Source: Nocardiopsis_B sediminis
GTDB lineage: Bacteria > Actinomycetota > Actinomycetes > Streptosporangiales > Streptosporangiaceae
Length of the DNA stretch: 64,000 nucleotides
Direction of reading: 5' to 3'
Assembly: GCF_042650565.1 (NCBI RefSeq)
Contig: NZ_JBHSBH010000015.1
Coordinates: 124,001-188,000, forward strand
In this document: piece by piece, positions 22,836 to 30,793 of the stretch
How the letters are laid out: each line of letters opens with the position of its first letter
Position numbering within the stretch: the stretch's first letter is position 1
Position numbers and translations under genes: made by a program
Notes under the pieces: generated by a model
Told to the model about the DNA's origin: nothing
Seen by the model: only the letters and a program-made list of their open reading frames with translations
The model's database searches: none

Positions 22836-24809
22836 CTAGCGGTGCTCGCGCACCGCGGCGACGATCTCGGCGACGGCGTCGTCGACCGGGACGCCGTTGT
22901 TCTGCGAACCGTCGCGGTAGCGGAAGGACACCGCGCCCTTGCCGATGTCGTCGTCGCCCGCCAGCAGCATGAACGGGACCTTCTGCTTCTGGGCGTTGCG
23001 GATCTTCTTCTGCATCCGGTCGTCGCCGGAGTCGACCTCGACCCGGATGCCCTCGGCGCGCAGCTTGGCGGCCACGGCCTCCAGGTGGGGGACGTGCTCG
23101 TCGGCGATCGGGATGCCCACCGCCTGGACCGGCGCCAGCCACGCCGGGAACGCCCCGGCGTAGTGCTCCAGCAGGACCGCGAAGAACCGCTCGATGGACC
23201 CGAACAGCGCGCGGTGGAGCATCACCGGCCGGCGGCGGGAGCCGTCGGCGGCGGTGTACTCCAGCCCGAACAGCTTGGGCTGCTGGAAGTCGACCTGGAT
23301 GGTCGACATCTGCCAGGTGCGCCCGATGGCGTCCCTGGCCTGCACCGAGATCTTCGGGCCGTAGTAGGCGGCGCCGCCGGGGTCCATGACCAGGTCGAGG
23401 TTCTGCTTCTCGGCGGCCTGGCGCAGGGTCTCGGTGGCCTGGTGCCACTCCTCGGGCTCGCCGATGAACTTGTCGGAGTCGCCGCGGGTGGACAGCTCCA
23501 GGTAGAAGTCGCTCAGGCCGTAGTCGCGCAGCAGGTCCAGCACGAAGGTGAGCAGGCTGTCGAGCTCGGCGGGCATCTGCTCGTCGGTGCAGTAGATGTG
23601 GGAGTCGTCTTGGGTGAACCCGCGGGCGCGGGTCATGCCGTGCACGACACCGGACTTCTCGTACCGGTAGACGGTGCCGAACTCGAACAGCCGCAGCGGC
23701 AGCTCCCGGTAGGACCGCCCGCGCGCCCTGAAGATCAGGTTGTGCATCGGGCAGTTCATGGCCTTGAGGTAGTAGTCGTGCCCCTCGAACTCCATGGGGG
23801 GGAACATCGACTCGGCGTAGTTCGGCAGGTGCCCCGAGGTCTGGAACAGCTTCGCCTTGGAGATGTGCGGGGTGTTGACGAACTCGTAGCCGGACTCCTC
23901 GTGGCGCCGCCGCGAGTACTCCTCCATCTCCTTGCGCACCACCCCGCCCTTGGGGTGGAACACCGCCAGGCCCGAGCCCAGCTCGTCGGGGAAGGAGAAC
24001 AGGTCGAGTTCGGCGCCCAGCTTGCGGTGGTCGCGCTTCTCGGCCTCCTCCAGGAACGCCAGGTGCGCCTTGAGGGCGTCCTTGGTCTCCCATGCGGTGC
24101 CGTAGATGCGCTGGAGCTGCGGGTTGCGCTCGCTGCCCCGCCAGTAGGCCGCGGCCGAGCGCATGAGCTTGAACGCCGGGACCGCCCGGGTGGTGGGCAG
24201 GTGCGGCCCGCGGCACAGGTCCTTCCAGCACAGCTCGCCGGTGCGCGGGTGGAGGTTGTCGTAGATGGTCAGGCCACCGGCGCCGACCTCGACGCCCGCG
24301 CCCTCGGCGGCGTCGCCCGCCGCGCCCTTGAGCCCGATGAGCTCCAGCTTGTAGGGCTCGTCGGCCAGCTCGGCGCGGGCGTCGTCGTCGGAGACGGCGC
24401 GGCGCTCGAAGCGCTGGCCCAGCTTGACGATCTCCTGCATCTTCTTCTCGATGCGCTTGAGGTCGTCGGGGGTGAAGGGCTCGGCGACGTCGAAGTCGTA
24501 GTAGAAGCCGTTCACGATGGGCGGGCCGATGCCCAGCTTGGCGTCGGGGAACAGCTCCTGGACGGCCTGGGCCAGGATGTGCGCGGTGGAGTGGCGCAGG
24601 ATGGCGCGGCCGTCGTCGGAGCCGATCTCGACGGGCTCGACGACATCGCCGTCGGCGAGCACGTGGGCGAGGTCGCGCAGCTCTCCGCCGACGCGGGCGG
24701 CGACCACGGTGCGGCCGTCGGCGTCGAGGGCGTGGCCGGCCGTCGTCCCGGCCGCCACCGCACGCTCGGTTCCGGCGAGGGTGATACGCAGCTCTGGCAC
24801 GGCGGACAC
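22836..24809 (-). CDS. thrS: Threonine--tRNA ligase
   Basis: A 657-residue cytoplasmic enzyme that charges tRNA-Thr and edits mis-charged Ser-tRNA. Domains in order: TGS (about 1-65), the editing domain with HSTAHILAQAV near residue 75 and a second metal site region, then the class II catalytic core with the zinc ligand motif NCPMHNLIF, GVVHGMTRARGFTQDDSHIYC, and the anticodon-binding domain at the end (WLAPVQAVGIPIADEHVP). A Gly/Ala-rich stretch near 165-180 (GAAGDAAEGAGVEVGAG) is unusual but in frame. GTG start at 24809 is preceded by AGAGGAG six bases away. Confidence 0.96.
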   Translation of the reverse strand: MSAVPELRITLAGTERAVAAGTTAGHALDADGRTVVAARVGGELRDLAHVLADGDVVEPVEIGSDDGRAILRHSTAHILAQAVQELFPDAKLGIGPPIVNGFYYDFDVAEPFTPDDLKRIEKKMQEIVKLGQRFERRAVSDDDARAELADEPYKLELIGLKGAAGDAAEGAGVEVGAGGLTIYDNLHPRTGELCWKDLCRGPHLPTTRAVPAFKLMRSAAAYWRGSERNPQLQRIYGTAWETKDALKAHLAFLEEAEKRDHRKLGAELDLFSFPDELGSGLAVFHPKGGVVRKEMEEYSRRRHEESGYEFVNTPHISKAKLFQTSGHLPNYAESMFPPMEFEGHDYYLKAMNCPMHNLIFRARGRSYRELPLRLFEFGTVYRYEKSGVVHGMTRARGFTQDDSHIYCTDEQMPAELDSLLTFVLDLLRDYGLSDFYLELSTRGDSDKFIGEPEEWHQATETLRQAAEKQNLDLVMDPGGAAYYGPKISVQARDAIGRTWQMSTIQVDFQQPKLFGLEYTAADGSRRRPVMLHRALFGSIERFFAVLLEHYAGAFPAWLAPVQAVGIPIADEHVPHLEAVAAKLRAEGIRVEVDSGDDRMQKKIRNAQKQKVPFMLLAGDDDIGKGAVSFRYRDGSQNNGVPVDDAVAEIVAAVREHR

Positions 24810-25116
24810 GGTGGCTCCTCTTGGGGTCGGGTCGGTGACGACCGGACCGGCCGCGCGGCGGCCGGCGGTGGTGTGGAAGGGCGTGGGACCGGGGTTCCGC
24901 GCCCTGTTTCGATGCTAGCGGCTCCCGCGGATTCCGGCGGCCCCGCGGCCGCGTGCGGCCGGGGCGGCCATGGGAACAGGGTGGCCACGGAGAAGGGGGG
25001 TGCCATCTGCGCCGACCCGGGTATGCAGGTGGCGGGAGCCCGTCGACGCGGCACGGGCACCGGACCGATGCGCGGGCCCGCCGGGCACCGCGCCGCAGGC
25101 GGGCGCTGGGGGTTGC
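24810..25116. other. Gene-free spacer between divergent thrS and the monooxygenase
   Basis: About 307 bp hold the promoters of thrS (minus) and the next gene (plus). I see no convincing open frame, riboswitch or T-box stem in it, and no confident -35/-10 pair. Confidence 0.5.
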
Positions 25117-26277
25117 GTGCGGATCGTGGTGGTGGGTGCGGGGATCGCCGGGCTGACATTGGCCGCGGCGCTCTCAGGCGGCCCGGCCCGGGTGGCGCTC
25201 TTGGAGCAGCACCAGGACCCCACCCCCGTGGGGGCGGGACTCCAGCTCGCGCCCAACGCGGCGCGCCCGCTGCTGCGCATGGGGCTGGGCGCGGCGCTGT
25301 CGGAGGTCGCGGTGCGCCCCCGGTCGCGCGACTTCCTGCGCTGGGACGACGGCCGGCTGCTGCACGGCACCGCCATGGGCGTGGAGTACGAGCGCCGCTA
25401 CGGGGCGCCGCTGTACACGCTGCTCCGCTCCGACCTGCACCGCATCCTGCGGCGCGCCGCCCCCGGGGCGTCGGTGCTGCGGGGCCACTACGTCACCGAC
25501 GTCCTGGAGGAGAGCGACGGGGTCACCCTGGTGTGCGCGGACGGCCGGGAGGTCCACGGCGACATCGCCATCGGGGCGGACGGTGTCCATTCGGTCATGC
25601 GCGGGGTGCTCAACACGGAACAGCACCCCCCGAGCGGCCAGGCGATCTACCGCGGGCTGGTGCCCGCGACGAGCGTTCCCGAGGGGTTCGCCGAGCCGCG
25701 GATCCGGATCTGGATGGGCCCCGACCGCCATTTCGCCGCCTATCCGGTGTCCGGGGGCGCCAGCATCAGCTTCAACGCCTCGGTCCCGGGCGGGGAGCGG
25801 CGGGCGGAGTCGTGGTCGGACCGGGGCCGCCTGAGCGACCTGAACCGCGCGTTCGCCGGATGGGTCGACGACGTGCCCACGCTCGCGGCGGCGGCGTCGT
25901 GGATCGGCGTGTGGGGGATCCAGGTGCGCGAGGCGGTGCGCGCCTGGCACCGCGGCCGGATCGCCCTCATGGGCGACGCCGCCCACCCGACACTGCCGTT
26001 CTTCGCTCAGGGCGCCAACCAGGCGGTGGAGGACGCGGTCGTGCTGGCCGACTGCCTGCGCGGCGCCACTGCGCTGACCGCCGAGCGCGCCCTGGCGCGC
26101 TACGCCGGGCTGCGCCGTGAGCGCACCGAGCGGATCCACGCGGTCGCCCGCGAGGTGCTCAGCGGGCTCGCCCGCGATGAAGAGGGGCCGGGCCGGCGCG
26201 AGGATCTCCTGGGCGGTACCGGTGGGCCCAGCAGTGACTGGCTGTACGGCTACGACGTGGCGGCGCACCTGGGCTGA
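25117..26277 (+). CDS. FAD-dependent monooxygenase (salicylate/3-hydroxybenzoate hydroxylase-like)
   Basis: A 386-residue class A flavin monooxygenase. The N-terminal FAD motif VVVGAGIAGLTLAAAL is followed by the GADGVHS motif (DG fingerprint) near residue 160 and the second FAD motif LMGDAAHPTLPFFAQGANQAVEDAVVLADCL near 285-315. Such enzymes hydroxylate aromatic or related compounds using NAD(P)H. The substrate is unknown. I chose the GTG at 25117 because the FAD motif begins at once; upstream in-frame starts add unconserved residues. It is monocistronic. Confidence 0.82.
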   Translation: MRIVVVGAGIAGLTLAAALSGGPARVALLEQHQDPTPVGAGLQLAPNAARPLLRMGLGAALSEVAVRPRSRDFLRWDDGRLLHGTAMGVEYERRYGAPLYTLLRSDLHRILRRAAPGASVLRGHYVTDVLEESDGVTLVCADGREVHGDIAIGADGVHSVMRGVLNTEQHPPSGQAIYRGLVPATSVPEGFAEPRIRIWMGPDRHFAAYPVSGGASISFNASVPGGERRAESWSDRGRLSDLNRAFAGWVDDVPTLAAAASWIGVWGIQVREAVRAWHRGRIALMGDAAHPTLPFFAQGANQAVEDAVVLADCLRGATALTAERALARYAGLRRERTERIHAVAREVLSGLARDEEGPGRREDLLGGTGGPSSDWLYGYDVAAHLG

Positions 26278-26349
26278 CCGGCCGCGGGAGATCGGGACCG
26301 CCCCGTACTGGCCATTAACCTCTCTTGATAGGGCCGATATTGTGACTGC

Positions 26350-26736
26350 ATGTCTCCGAGCCCCATGACCGGTACAGACGATCCGGACCCGGCGGCATCG
26401 CGCGGTTCCCTCGACCGCACTCGGCGGTGGCGGCGCCTGCGCGCACGGCTGCGCGTCTGGCGCATGCGGATGCACGCCCACCCCCTCCTCAGCCTGACGT
26501 GGCGCACTGCCGTGGCCGTGGTGGGGGGCGCGATACTGGTGGCGGGGATCGTCATGAGCGTGACCCCGGGGCCCGGCTGGGCCGCGATCATCCTGGGGCT
26601 CGCCGTTCTCTCGACGGAGTTCCGCTGGGCCAAGGTCCCCTTGCGCCTGGCGCGGCGGTGGGCGCACCGCGCTCGCGTGAAGGCCCACGAGATCCGCGAG
26701 GAGCGGGCGCGCAAGCGGCGCCGCAAACGCGGCTGA
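26350..26736 (+). CDS. PGPGW-motif transmembrane protein (TIGR02611-like)
   Basis: A 128-residue protein with a basic N-terminal region, two hydrophobic segments flanking the hallmark TPGPGWAAIILGLAVLSTEF, and a strongly basic C-terminus (EERARKRRRKRG). The PGPGW motif followed by a short hydrophobic stretch marks a family of small actinobacterial membrane proteins of unknown function. A perfect hairpin follows 54 bp later. Confidence 0.8.
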   Translation: MSPSPMTGTDDPDPAASRGSLDRTRRWRRLRARLRVWRMRMHAHPLLSLTWRTAVAVVGGAILVAGIVMSVTPGPGWAAIILGLAVLSTEFRWAKVPLRLARRWAHRARVKAHEIREERARKRRRKRG

Positions 26737-26790
26737 GGCGGACTTCCCGCGACTCCCCCGCGCGGCCGCAGTGGGCTTCGGACAGCGCAA

Positions 26791-26816
26791 AAGGCCGACC
26801 CCGGGGGGTCGGCCTT
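26791..26816. terminator. Strong bidirectional hairpin terminator
   Basis: AAGGCCGACCCC and its exact complement (12-bp stem, minimal loop GG) followed by CGTTT on the plus strand and preceded by AAAA-type bases on the other. It can end both the PGPGW gene and the opposing tRNA-Val transcript. Confidence 0.85.
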
Positions 26817-26825
26817 CGTTTCGGG

Positions 26826-26899
26826 TGGGCGATACTGGACTCGAACCAGTGACCTCGTCGGTGTGAACGACGCGCTCTAGCCAACTGAGCTAATCGCCC
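26826..26899 (-). tRNA. tRNA-Val (anticodon CAC)
   Basis: The minus strand folds into a full cloverleaf: acceptor GGGCGAT/ATCGCCC, D arm TTAGCTCAGTTGG, anticodon stem CGTCG/CGACG around loop TTCACAC, and T arm CTGGTTCGAGTCCAG, with A as discriminator. CCA is not encoded. Confidence 0.95.
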
Positions 26900-27344
26900 T
26901 GGGCCCTGCCTGTCCGGCGGGGCGAACAAGGAAGACTCTAGCGCATCCGGCGGGCCGGTGACGCCACCGTACACCCCGGGAGACGACCGTAATGTGACAG
27001 AAATCACATATGTCGTTTTACGCGAGGTTTACGCGGGTGTTCAAGGAGACGTAAAACGCGAAACCCCTTCATGCAATGGGGTCCCGCCGCCCCGCGGGCA
27101 CGGACGGCCCCACCCCGGCCCCCTCCGCGTGACACGGCCCACAGATCATTGGGAAATTCTTGGTTTCCGCAGCTCATTACAGTGACGGAGGGATCGGGGA
27201 AGCCGCGGCGGGATGCCCCTTCACGATCCGCGCGAAAAAGTCTCCCGGTTGCGCGTCATCGACCGCGCCCGGCCGCGTTGGAGCGGGGGAGACGGCAACG
27301 GGCCCGCAAACTGCGGGGCCGGACGGAGAAAAGGTTTGGCGAAC
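26900..27344 (+). other. Long leader region upstream of ssgB
   Basis: About 445 bp without a supported gene. It is locally less GC-rich than the rest and holds the Crp-like site at 26993-27008, two direct TTTACGCG repeats one helical turn apart (27017 and 27028) and a GTTTTAC/GTAAAAC inverted pair (27015, 27051). This looks like a multi-factor promoter for the sporulation gene. Confidence 0.5.
26993..27008. promoter_or_regulatory. Crp/GlxR-type cAMP receptor binding site
   Basis: TGTGACAGAAATCACA is an exact match to the TGTGA-N6-TCACA consensus of Crp-family regulators. It lies about 340 bp before ssgB and 94 bp from the tRNA-Val 5' end, whose gene points away. Confidence 0.65.
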
Positions 27345-27764
27345 ATGAACAGTAGCGGCACAACTGCCAGCGCCGAGCTGGGCCTTCGGCTCGTGGTCCC
27401 CGACCGCACAGCGGTCCCCCTGGTCGCACGGTTGGACTACACCTCCGACGACCCCTACGCCATCACCGTGGCCTTCCACACCGGCGACGACGAGCCGGTC
27501 GAGTGGATCTTCGCGCGCGAACTGCTGACCGTGGGGATCGTGCGGCACGTCGGCGAGGGCGACGTCCAGGTCTGGCCGTCCAAGGGCACCGGCGAGCGCA
27601 CCATCAACATCGCGCTGTCCTCGCCGTTCGGGCAGGCGCAGTTCGACGCCGCGATCTCACCGCTGGCGGAGTTCCTGCACCGCACCTACGAGATCGTCCC
27701 GGCCGGCCAGGAGGGCGAGTTCGTGGACCTCGACGCCGAGATCGAGCAGCACCTGCACTCCTAA
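27345..27764 (+). CDS. ssgB: SsgA-like sporulation/cell division regulator, SsgB type
   Basis: A 139-residue member of the SsgA-like family found only in morphologically complex actinomycetes; SsgB recruits FtsZ to sporulation septum sites. The pattern ELGLRLVVPDRTAVPLVARLDYTSDDPYAITVAFHTGDDEPVEWIFARELL, then GDVQVWPSKG and INIALSSPFGQAQFD, follows SsgB closely, including the LDTEL-like DLDAEIEQHL end. ATG 27345 follows a GGAGAAAAGG stretch. It indicates a sporulating host. Which paralogue it is cannot be fixed without a tree, though SsgB is the conserved founder. Confidence 0.85.
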   Translation: MNSSGTTASAELGLRLVVPDRTAVPLVARLDYTSDDPYAITVAFHTGDDEPVEWIFARELLTVGIVRHVGEGDVQVWPSKGTGERTINIALSSPFGQAQFDAAISPLAEFLHRTYEIVPAGQEGEFVDLDAEIEQHLHS

Positions 27765-27793
27765 GGCGCCCTGCCGAACGGCGGGCACCGGGC

Positions 27794-27810
27794 GTGGTCC
27801 TTCGGACCAC
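27794..27810 (+). terminator. Hairpin after ssgB
   Basis: GTGGTCC/GGACCAC arms (7 bp) with loop TTC lie 30 bp past the ssgB stop and sit inside a looser outer GCGGGC/GCCCGC pair. The following 240 bp to 28053 are C/G-rich with repeated CGCACCGC runs and hold no gene I can support. Confidence 0.5.
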
Positions 27811-28053
27811 CCTCGCCCGCACGACCCGCAACGCGGGCAGCATCCCGAGTCGATGCGTACCCGGCCCGCACCGCAGTGAAACCGGCGCCACCGCACCAGC
27901 GGGGCGCACGCCCTCACACCGCCCGCACCGCGGCCCGCCGACCGCCGCCGGCACACCCGGCCCGCACCGCAGCGGGCCGGCGGAGCCCGCCCGCCGTCCC
28001 GGCCCGACGCGGGCCCGCCGGCCGCACACCGCGCAGGGCGCGGCGCAACGGGC

Positions 28054-28896
28054 TCACGGATCCATGTCGGACGCACCGCGCTCCGTGAACACCTCCATGG
28101 TCTTGCGCGTCACCGGCCCCGGCGCCGCGGGCAGCGCCCGGCCGTCGACCAGCCGGATCGGCTGCACGTCGCGCCCGGTCCCGGTGAGGAACGCCTCCGA
28201 GGCGTCGGCCAGCGCCGCCATGGGGATGTCCTCCTCGTCGCCGCCGGCCCACTCCAGCACCAGCTCCCGGGTGATCCCCGCGAGCGGGCCCGCCGACAGC
28301 GGGGGTGTCACCAGCCGGCCGTCCAGCACCAGGAAGATGTTGCTCCCGGTGCCCTCACACAGGTTCCCGGCGGTGTTGGCGAAGATCGCCTCGCCGCACT
28401 CGCGCCGCCGGGCGTAGTCCAGCGCCACCACGTTGCCGGCGTAGGACGTCGTCTTCAGGCCTGACAGCACGTCGTTCTCGTTGCGCGTCCAGGGGACCAC
28501 CGCCACATCGACGTGGGGGGCGATCTCCCCGAACTCGCCGACCGCCACGATGTAGGTGGACTCCCCGTCGCTGCGGGAGGAGCCCAGCGGCCCCGGGCCG
28601 TCGGTGACGGTGATCCGCACCCGCGCCGCCTGGATGTCGCTGTTGGCGTCCAGCGCCTGGCCCACGCCGTCGGCGATCAGGTCCAGGTCGGGCGCAGGCA
28701 GCCCGATCCCCGCGGCCGAGCGGGCCAGCCGCCGCAGATGGCGGGTGAGGGCGAACGGCTGGCCGCCGACCCCCTTCACCGTTTCGAAGACCCCGTCGCC
28801 GACGGTGATCCCGTGGTCGAGAACGGGGACCCGCGCCTCCTCGGCATCGAGGACCCGTCCCCGGCCGTAACCCGCCCCCGCGATCCACACCCGCAT
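28054..28896 (-). CDS. Aminotransferase class IV (aminodeoxychorismate lyase/branched-chain aminotransferase fold)
   Basis: A 280-residue PLP fold-type IV enzyme. The N-terminal half has DHGITVGDGVFETVK; the PLP lysine is in SGLKTTSYAGNVVAL near residue 150; EAIFANTAGNLCEGTGSNIFLV binds the cofactor phosphate, and PPLSAGPLAGITRELVLEWA follows. Likely a 4-amino-4-deoxychorismate lyase (folate, PabC) or D-/branched-chain amino acid aminotransferase; the sequence does not decide. ATG 28896 has GAGGGG about 9 bases upstream. It converges on ssgB. Confidence 0.8.
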   Translation of the reverse strand: MRVWIAGAGYGRGRVLDAEEARVPVLDHGITVGDGVFETVKGVGGQPFALTRHLRRLARSAAGIGLPAPDLDLIADGVGQALDANSDIQAARVRITVTDGPGPLGSSRSDGESTYIVAVGEFGEIAPHVDVAVVPWTRNENDVLSGLKTTSYAGNVVALDYARRRECGEAIFANTAGNLCEGTGSNIFLVLDGRLVTPPLSAGPLAGITRELVLEWAGGDEEDIPMAALADASEAFLTGTGRDVQPIRLVDGRALPAAPGPVTRKTMEVFTERGASDMDP

Positions 28897-29388
28897 GGCT
28901 GTCCACCCCTCACTGTCGTGCGCTGCCGCGGCGCGCCCGCGTCCGCGCGCCGACCGCCCCGGCGGTGCGCGGACGCGCTCCGCCGGCGCCTCCCGCGCCG
29001 GTTCCGCAGCGGGCACGCGCCGCGGTTTACCTCGTGTCCCGATCCTGCCACTTTCATGATCAGCGCGGGGAGCGCCCGCACGGATCGCCGCGTTCCCGGG
29101 ATGCGCCGCTGACCTGCGCCTGCCGCCGGAGTGAGCGACCCGACACGCCGTGGCGTCGCGCCGAGGCAGTGCGGTATCCCCCATTCCAGCGGCCCGCCGC
29201 CACTCCGGAGCCGCTTCGTAGTCCGGAGGGACGGGTTACGAATGGCTATCATCTGGGCAACGCTTATGGGGATTCCCTGACCCCGGGGGATCCAGCGGGT
29301 GTGCCGGGCGGCTCTCACGGCAGGCCGCCGGCGCCCCGCGCCACCACGAAGACGACGACAGATCAGACGACGACAGATCAAGAGAGCC
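28897..29388. other. Gene-free spacer between divergent aminotransferase and Roadblock genes
   Basis: About 490 bp. I see no supported frame. A 30-bp tandem repeat (29351-29380) occupies its right end, and a TATCAT box near 29248 could be a -10, without a clear -35. Confidence 0.4.
29351..29380 (+). repeat. Tandem repeat of a 15-mer before the Roadblock gene
   Basis: GACGACGACAGATCA occurs twice head to tail with no mismatch, ending 8 bp before the start codon at 29389. It covers the place where a ribosome site should be; the only candidate left is a weak AGAGAG. Confidence 0.85.
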
Positions 29389-29820
29389 ATGACCTCACGG
29401 AGCACCGCCCCCGGCGAGCTGAGCTGGTTGCTCGACGACCTCCTCACCCGCGCGCAGGGCACCCAGCACGCCATCGTGCTGTCCACCGACGGCCTGCTGA
29501 TGGCCTCGTCCAGCGGCATCGAACGCGCGGCCGCCGAACACCTCGCCGCCATCGCCTCGGGGCTGCACAGCCTCGCGGCGGGAGCCAGCAAGCAGTTCGC
29601 GGCGGGGGGCATCCGGCAGAGCATCATCGAGATGGACGAAGCGTTCCTCTTCGTCGCGGCGGCCGGGGAGGGCGCCTGCATGGCGCTCGTCTCCGACACC
29701 GAGTGCGATGTCGGCCTGGTCGCCTACGAGATGAACAAGGTCATCCAGCGCGTCGGCCAGTACCTGTCCGCCCCGCCCCGCCCGGACATGCCCACCACCC
29801 CGGCACACGTCGAACGCTGA
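29389..29820 (+). CDS. Roadblock/LC7 domain protein (CvnB-like)
   Basis: A 143-residue Roadblock protein. ELSWLLDDLLTRAQGTQHAIVLSTDGLLMASSSGI, then AAEHLAAIASGLHSLAAGASKQFAAGG and FVAAAGEGACMALVSD is the fold that partners small Ras-like GTPases. In Streptomyces such genes (cvnB) stand between a sensor kinase and cvnC/cvnD in conservons that affect development. Here no kinase, DUF742 or GTPase gene is adjacent; a tRNA cluster follows 232 bp later. Function is therefore open. Start ATG 29389. Confidence 0.85.
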   Translation: MTSRSTAPGELSWLLDDLLTRAQGTQHAIVLSTDGLLMASSSGIERAAAEHLAAIASGLHSLAAGASKQFAAGGIRQSIIEMDEAFLFVAAAGEGACMALVSDTECDVGLVAYEMNKVIQRVGQYLSAPPRPDMPTTPAHVER

Positions 29821-30052
29821 GCCGCCCGGGCCCCGCCGGCGGCGTCCGCACCCTCCGCCACGGCCCGGTCCACGGCCCCCCTGCCCATGGGGGGCGCTGC
29901 GCAGCGCACCGGCGCCCCTCCCCCGATCCCCATCCCCACGCGCACGGCCCGCCTGGGATTTCGATTTCTCCCACGCCCGAGGATCCGCTAGAGTTCATAA
30001 CCAGCAGCAGGACGGACACCCGGGCCCCACCCGGGGATACGCCCACCGCCGC

Positions 30053-30125
30053 GCGGACGTGGCTCAGCTGGTAGAGCATCACCTTGCCAAGGTGAGGGTC
30101 GCGGGTTCGAATCCCGTCGTCCGCT
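30053..30125 (+). tRNA. tRNA-Gly (anticodon GCC), copy 1
   Basis: Cloverleaf: acceptor GCGGACG/CGTCCGC, D arm GCTCAGCTGGTAGAGC, anticodon stem TCACC/GGTGA around TTGCCAA, T arm GCGGGTTCGAATCCCGT. Identical to the copy at 30163. Confidence 0.96.
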
Positions 30126-30162
30126 CTGAAAGATCTTGTGCGCGGGCCACGGCCCGCGCCAC

Positions 30163-30235
30163 GCGGACGTGGCTCAGCTGGTAGAGCATCACCTTGCCAA
30201 GGTGAGGGTCGCGGGTTCGAATCCCGTCGTCCGCT
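30163..30235 (+). tRNA. tRNA-Gly (anticodon GCC), copy 2
   Basis: An exact copy of the preceding tRNA-Gly; the 37-bp spacer between them contains a 9-bp hairpin (30140-30159). Confidence 0.96.
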
Positions 30236-30287
30236 CGGATACGGCCGTATGGGGTCACTCACCGGGCTCGGTCACGGCCGTCGTCGT

Positions 30288-30359
30288 GGCGGAGTGGCCG
30301 AGTGGCTTAGGCAAGGGACTGCAAATCCCTGTACACGGGTTCGATTCCCGTCTCCGCCT
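30288..30359 (+). tRNA. tRNA-Cys (anticodon GCA)
   Basis: Acceptor GGCGGAG/CTCCGCC, D arm GGCCGAGTGGCTTAGGC, anticodon stem GGGAC/ATCCCT-type around CTGCAAA, T arm ACGGGTTCGATTCCCGT, discriminator T. The next three bases read CCA (30360-30362). Confidence 0.94.
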
Positions 30360-30374
30360 CCACGCCGATCCCCC

Positions 30375-30451
30375 GGGCGGTTAGCTCAGTTGGTTAGAGC
30401 GCTACCTTGACACGGTAGAGGTCACAGGTTCGAATCCTGTATCGCCCACCA
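30375..30451 (+). tRNA. tRNA-Val (anticodon GAC), integration target of the element
   Basis: Acceptor GGGCGGT/ATCGCCC (one G:T pair), anticodon stem CTACC/GGTAG around TTGACAC, T arm CACAGGTTCGAATCCTGT, encoded CCA at 30449-30451. From base 30402 onward its sequence is repeated exactly at 43708, so the tRNA gene remains whole at the left junction and only its 3' half is copied at the right one. Confidence 0.96.
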
Positions 30452-30534
30452 TGTTCCACCAGTTCAGGGCATGTACCGGAGTGATCCGGCACATGCCCTT
30501 CGCTGTGTTCGGCCGTCATTCGACCGTGGGACCG
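30402..30534 (+). repeat. Left attachment site (attL), 133-bp direct repeat
   Basis: These 133 bp match 43708-43840 without mismatch. They start at the anticodon stem of tRNA-Val(GAC), run through CCA and the tRNA terminator and end 35 bp after it; a further 17 bp match with one inserted base and one substitution. Such 3'-tRNA repeats are the normal product of site-specific integration by actinomycete elements. Confidence 0.93.
30466..30499 (+). terminator. Terminator of the tRNA cluster, inside attL
   Basis: Arms AGGGCATGTACCGGA and TCCGGCACATGCCCT pair over 15 bases with one mismatch, loop GTGA. The same hairpin is copied in attR at 43772-43805. Confidence 0.8.
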
Positions 30535-30583
30535 GACGCCACCAGACGGCCGTGACCGTTCAGATCCGGCACCACGCGGCCCT

Positions 30584-30793
30584 CTACCCCTCGGGGTGGT
30601 CGGCGTGGATGAACCGCAACAGGTCGGCGGTCGAGACCCGGTACAGGTCCCCGATCCGAACCACGTGCACCGGGAACTCCCCCGCCCTGGCGAGTTCGTA
30701 CGCCTTTGTGCGACCGATACCCAGCACCCGTGCGGCGGTCATCAGGTCGACGGTCGGCGGCAGCTCCCGCACCTCCTCAAGGGTCAGCCCCAC
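30584..30793 (-). CDS. Excisionase-like helix-turn-helix protein
   Basis: A 69-residue small DNA-binding protein: DLMTAARVLGIGRTKAYELARAGEFPVHVVRIGDLYRVSTADLLRFI is the winged-helix excisionase/MerR-like fold found in Xis proteins of integrative elements. It is the gene nearest to attL. GTG start at 30793 overlaps the upstream replication-relaxation gene by 10 bp. In functional relatives an integrase gene would follow; here none does. A general transcription regulator is the alternative. Confidence 0.75.
   Translation of the reverse strand: MGLTLEEVRELPPTVDLMTAARVLGIGRTKAYELARAGEFPVHVVRIGDLYRVSTADLLRFIHADHPEG

Noticed and set aside
24810..25116. T-box or riboswitch leader for thrS
   Set aside because: No TGGNACCGCG-like T-box core or specifier stem could be found on the minus strand.
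21894..26120. A 1400-codon plus-strand open frame across ipdE2 and thrS
   Set aside because: It is an antisense or out-of-frame reading of two well-supported genes; its composition (Gly, Val, Asp, Leu runs) is what GC-rich DNA gives by chance.
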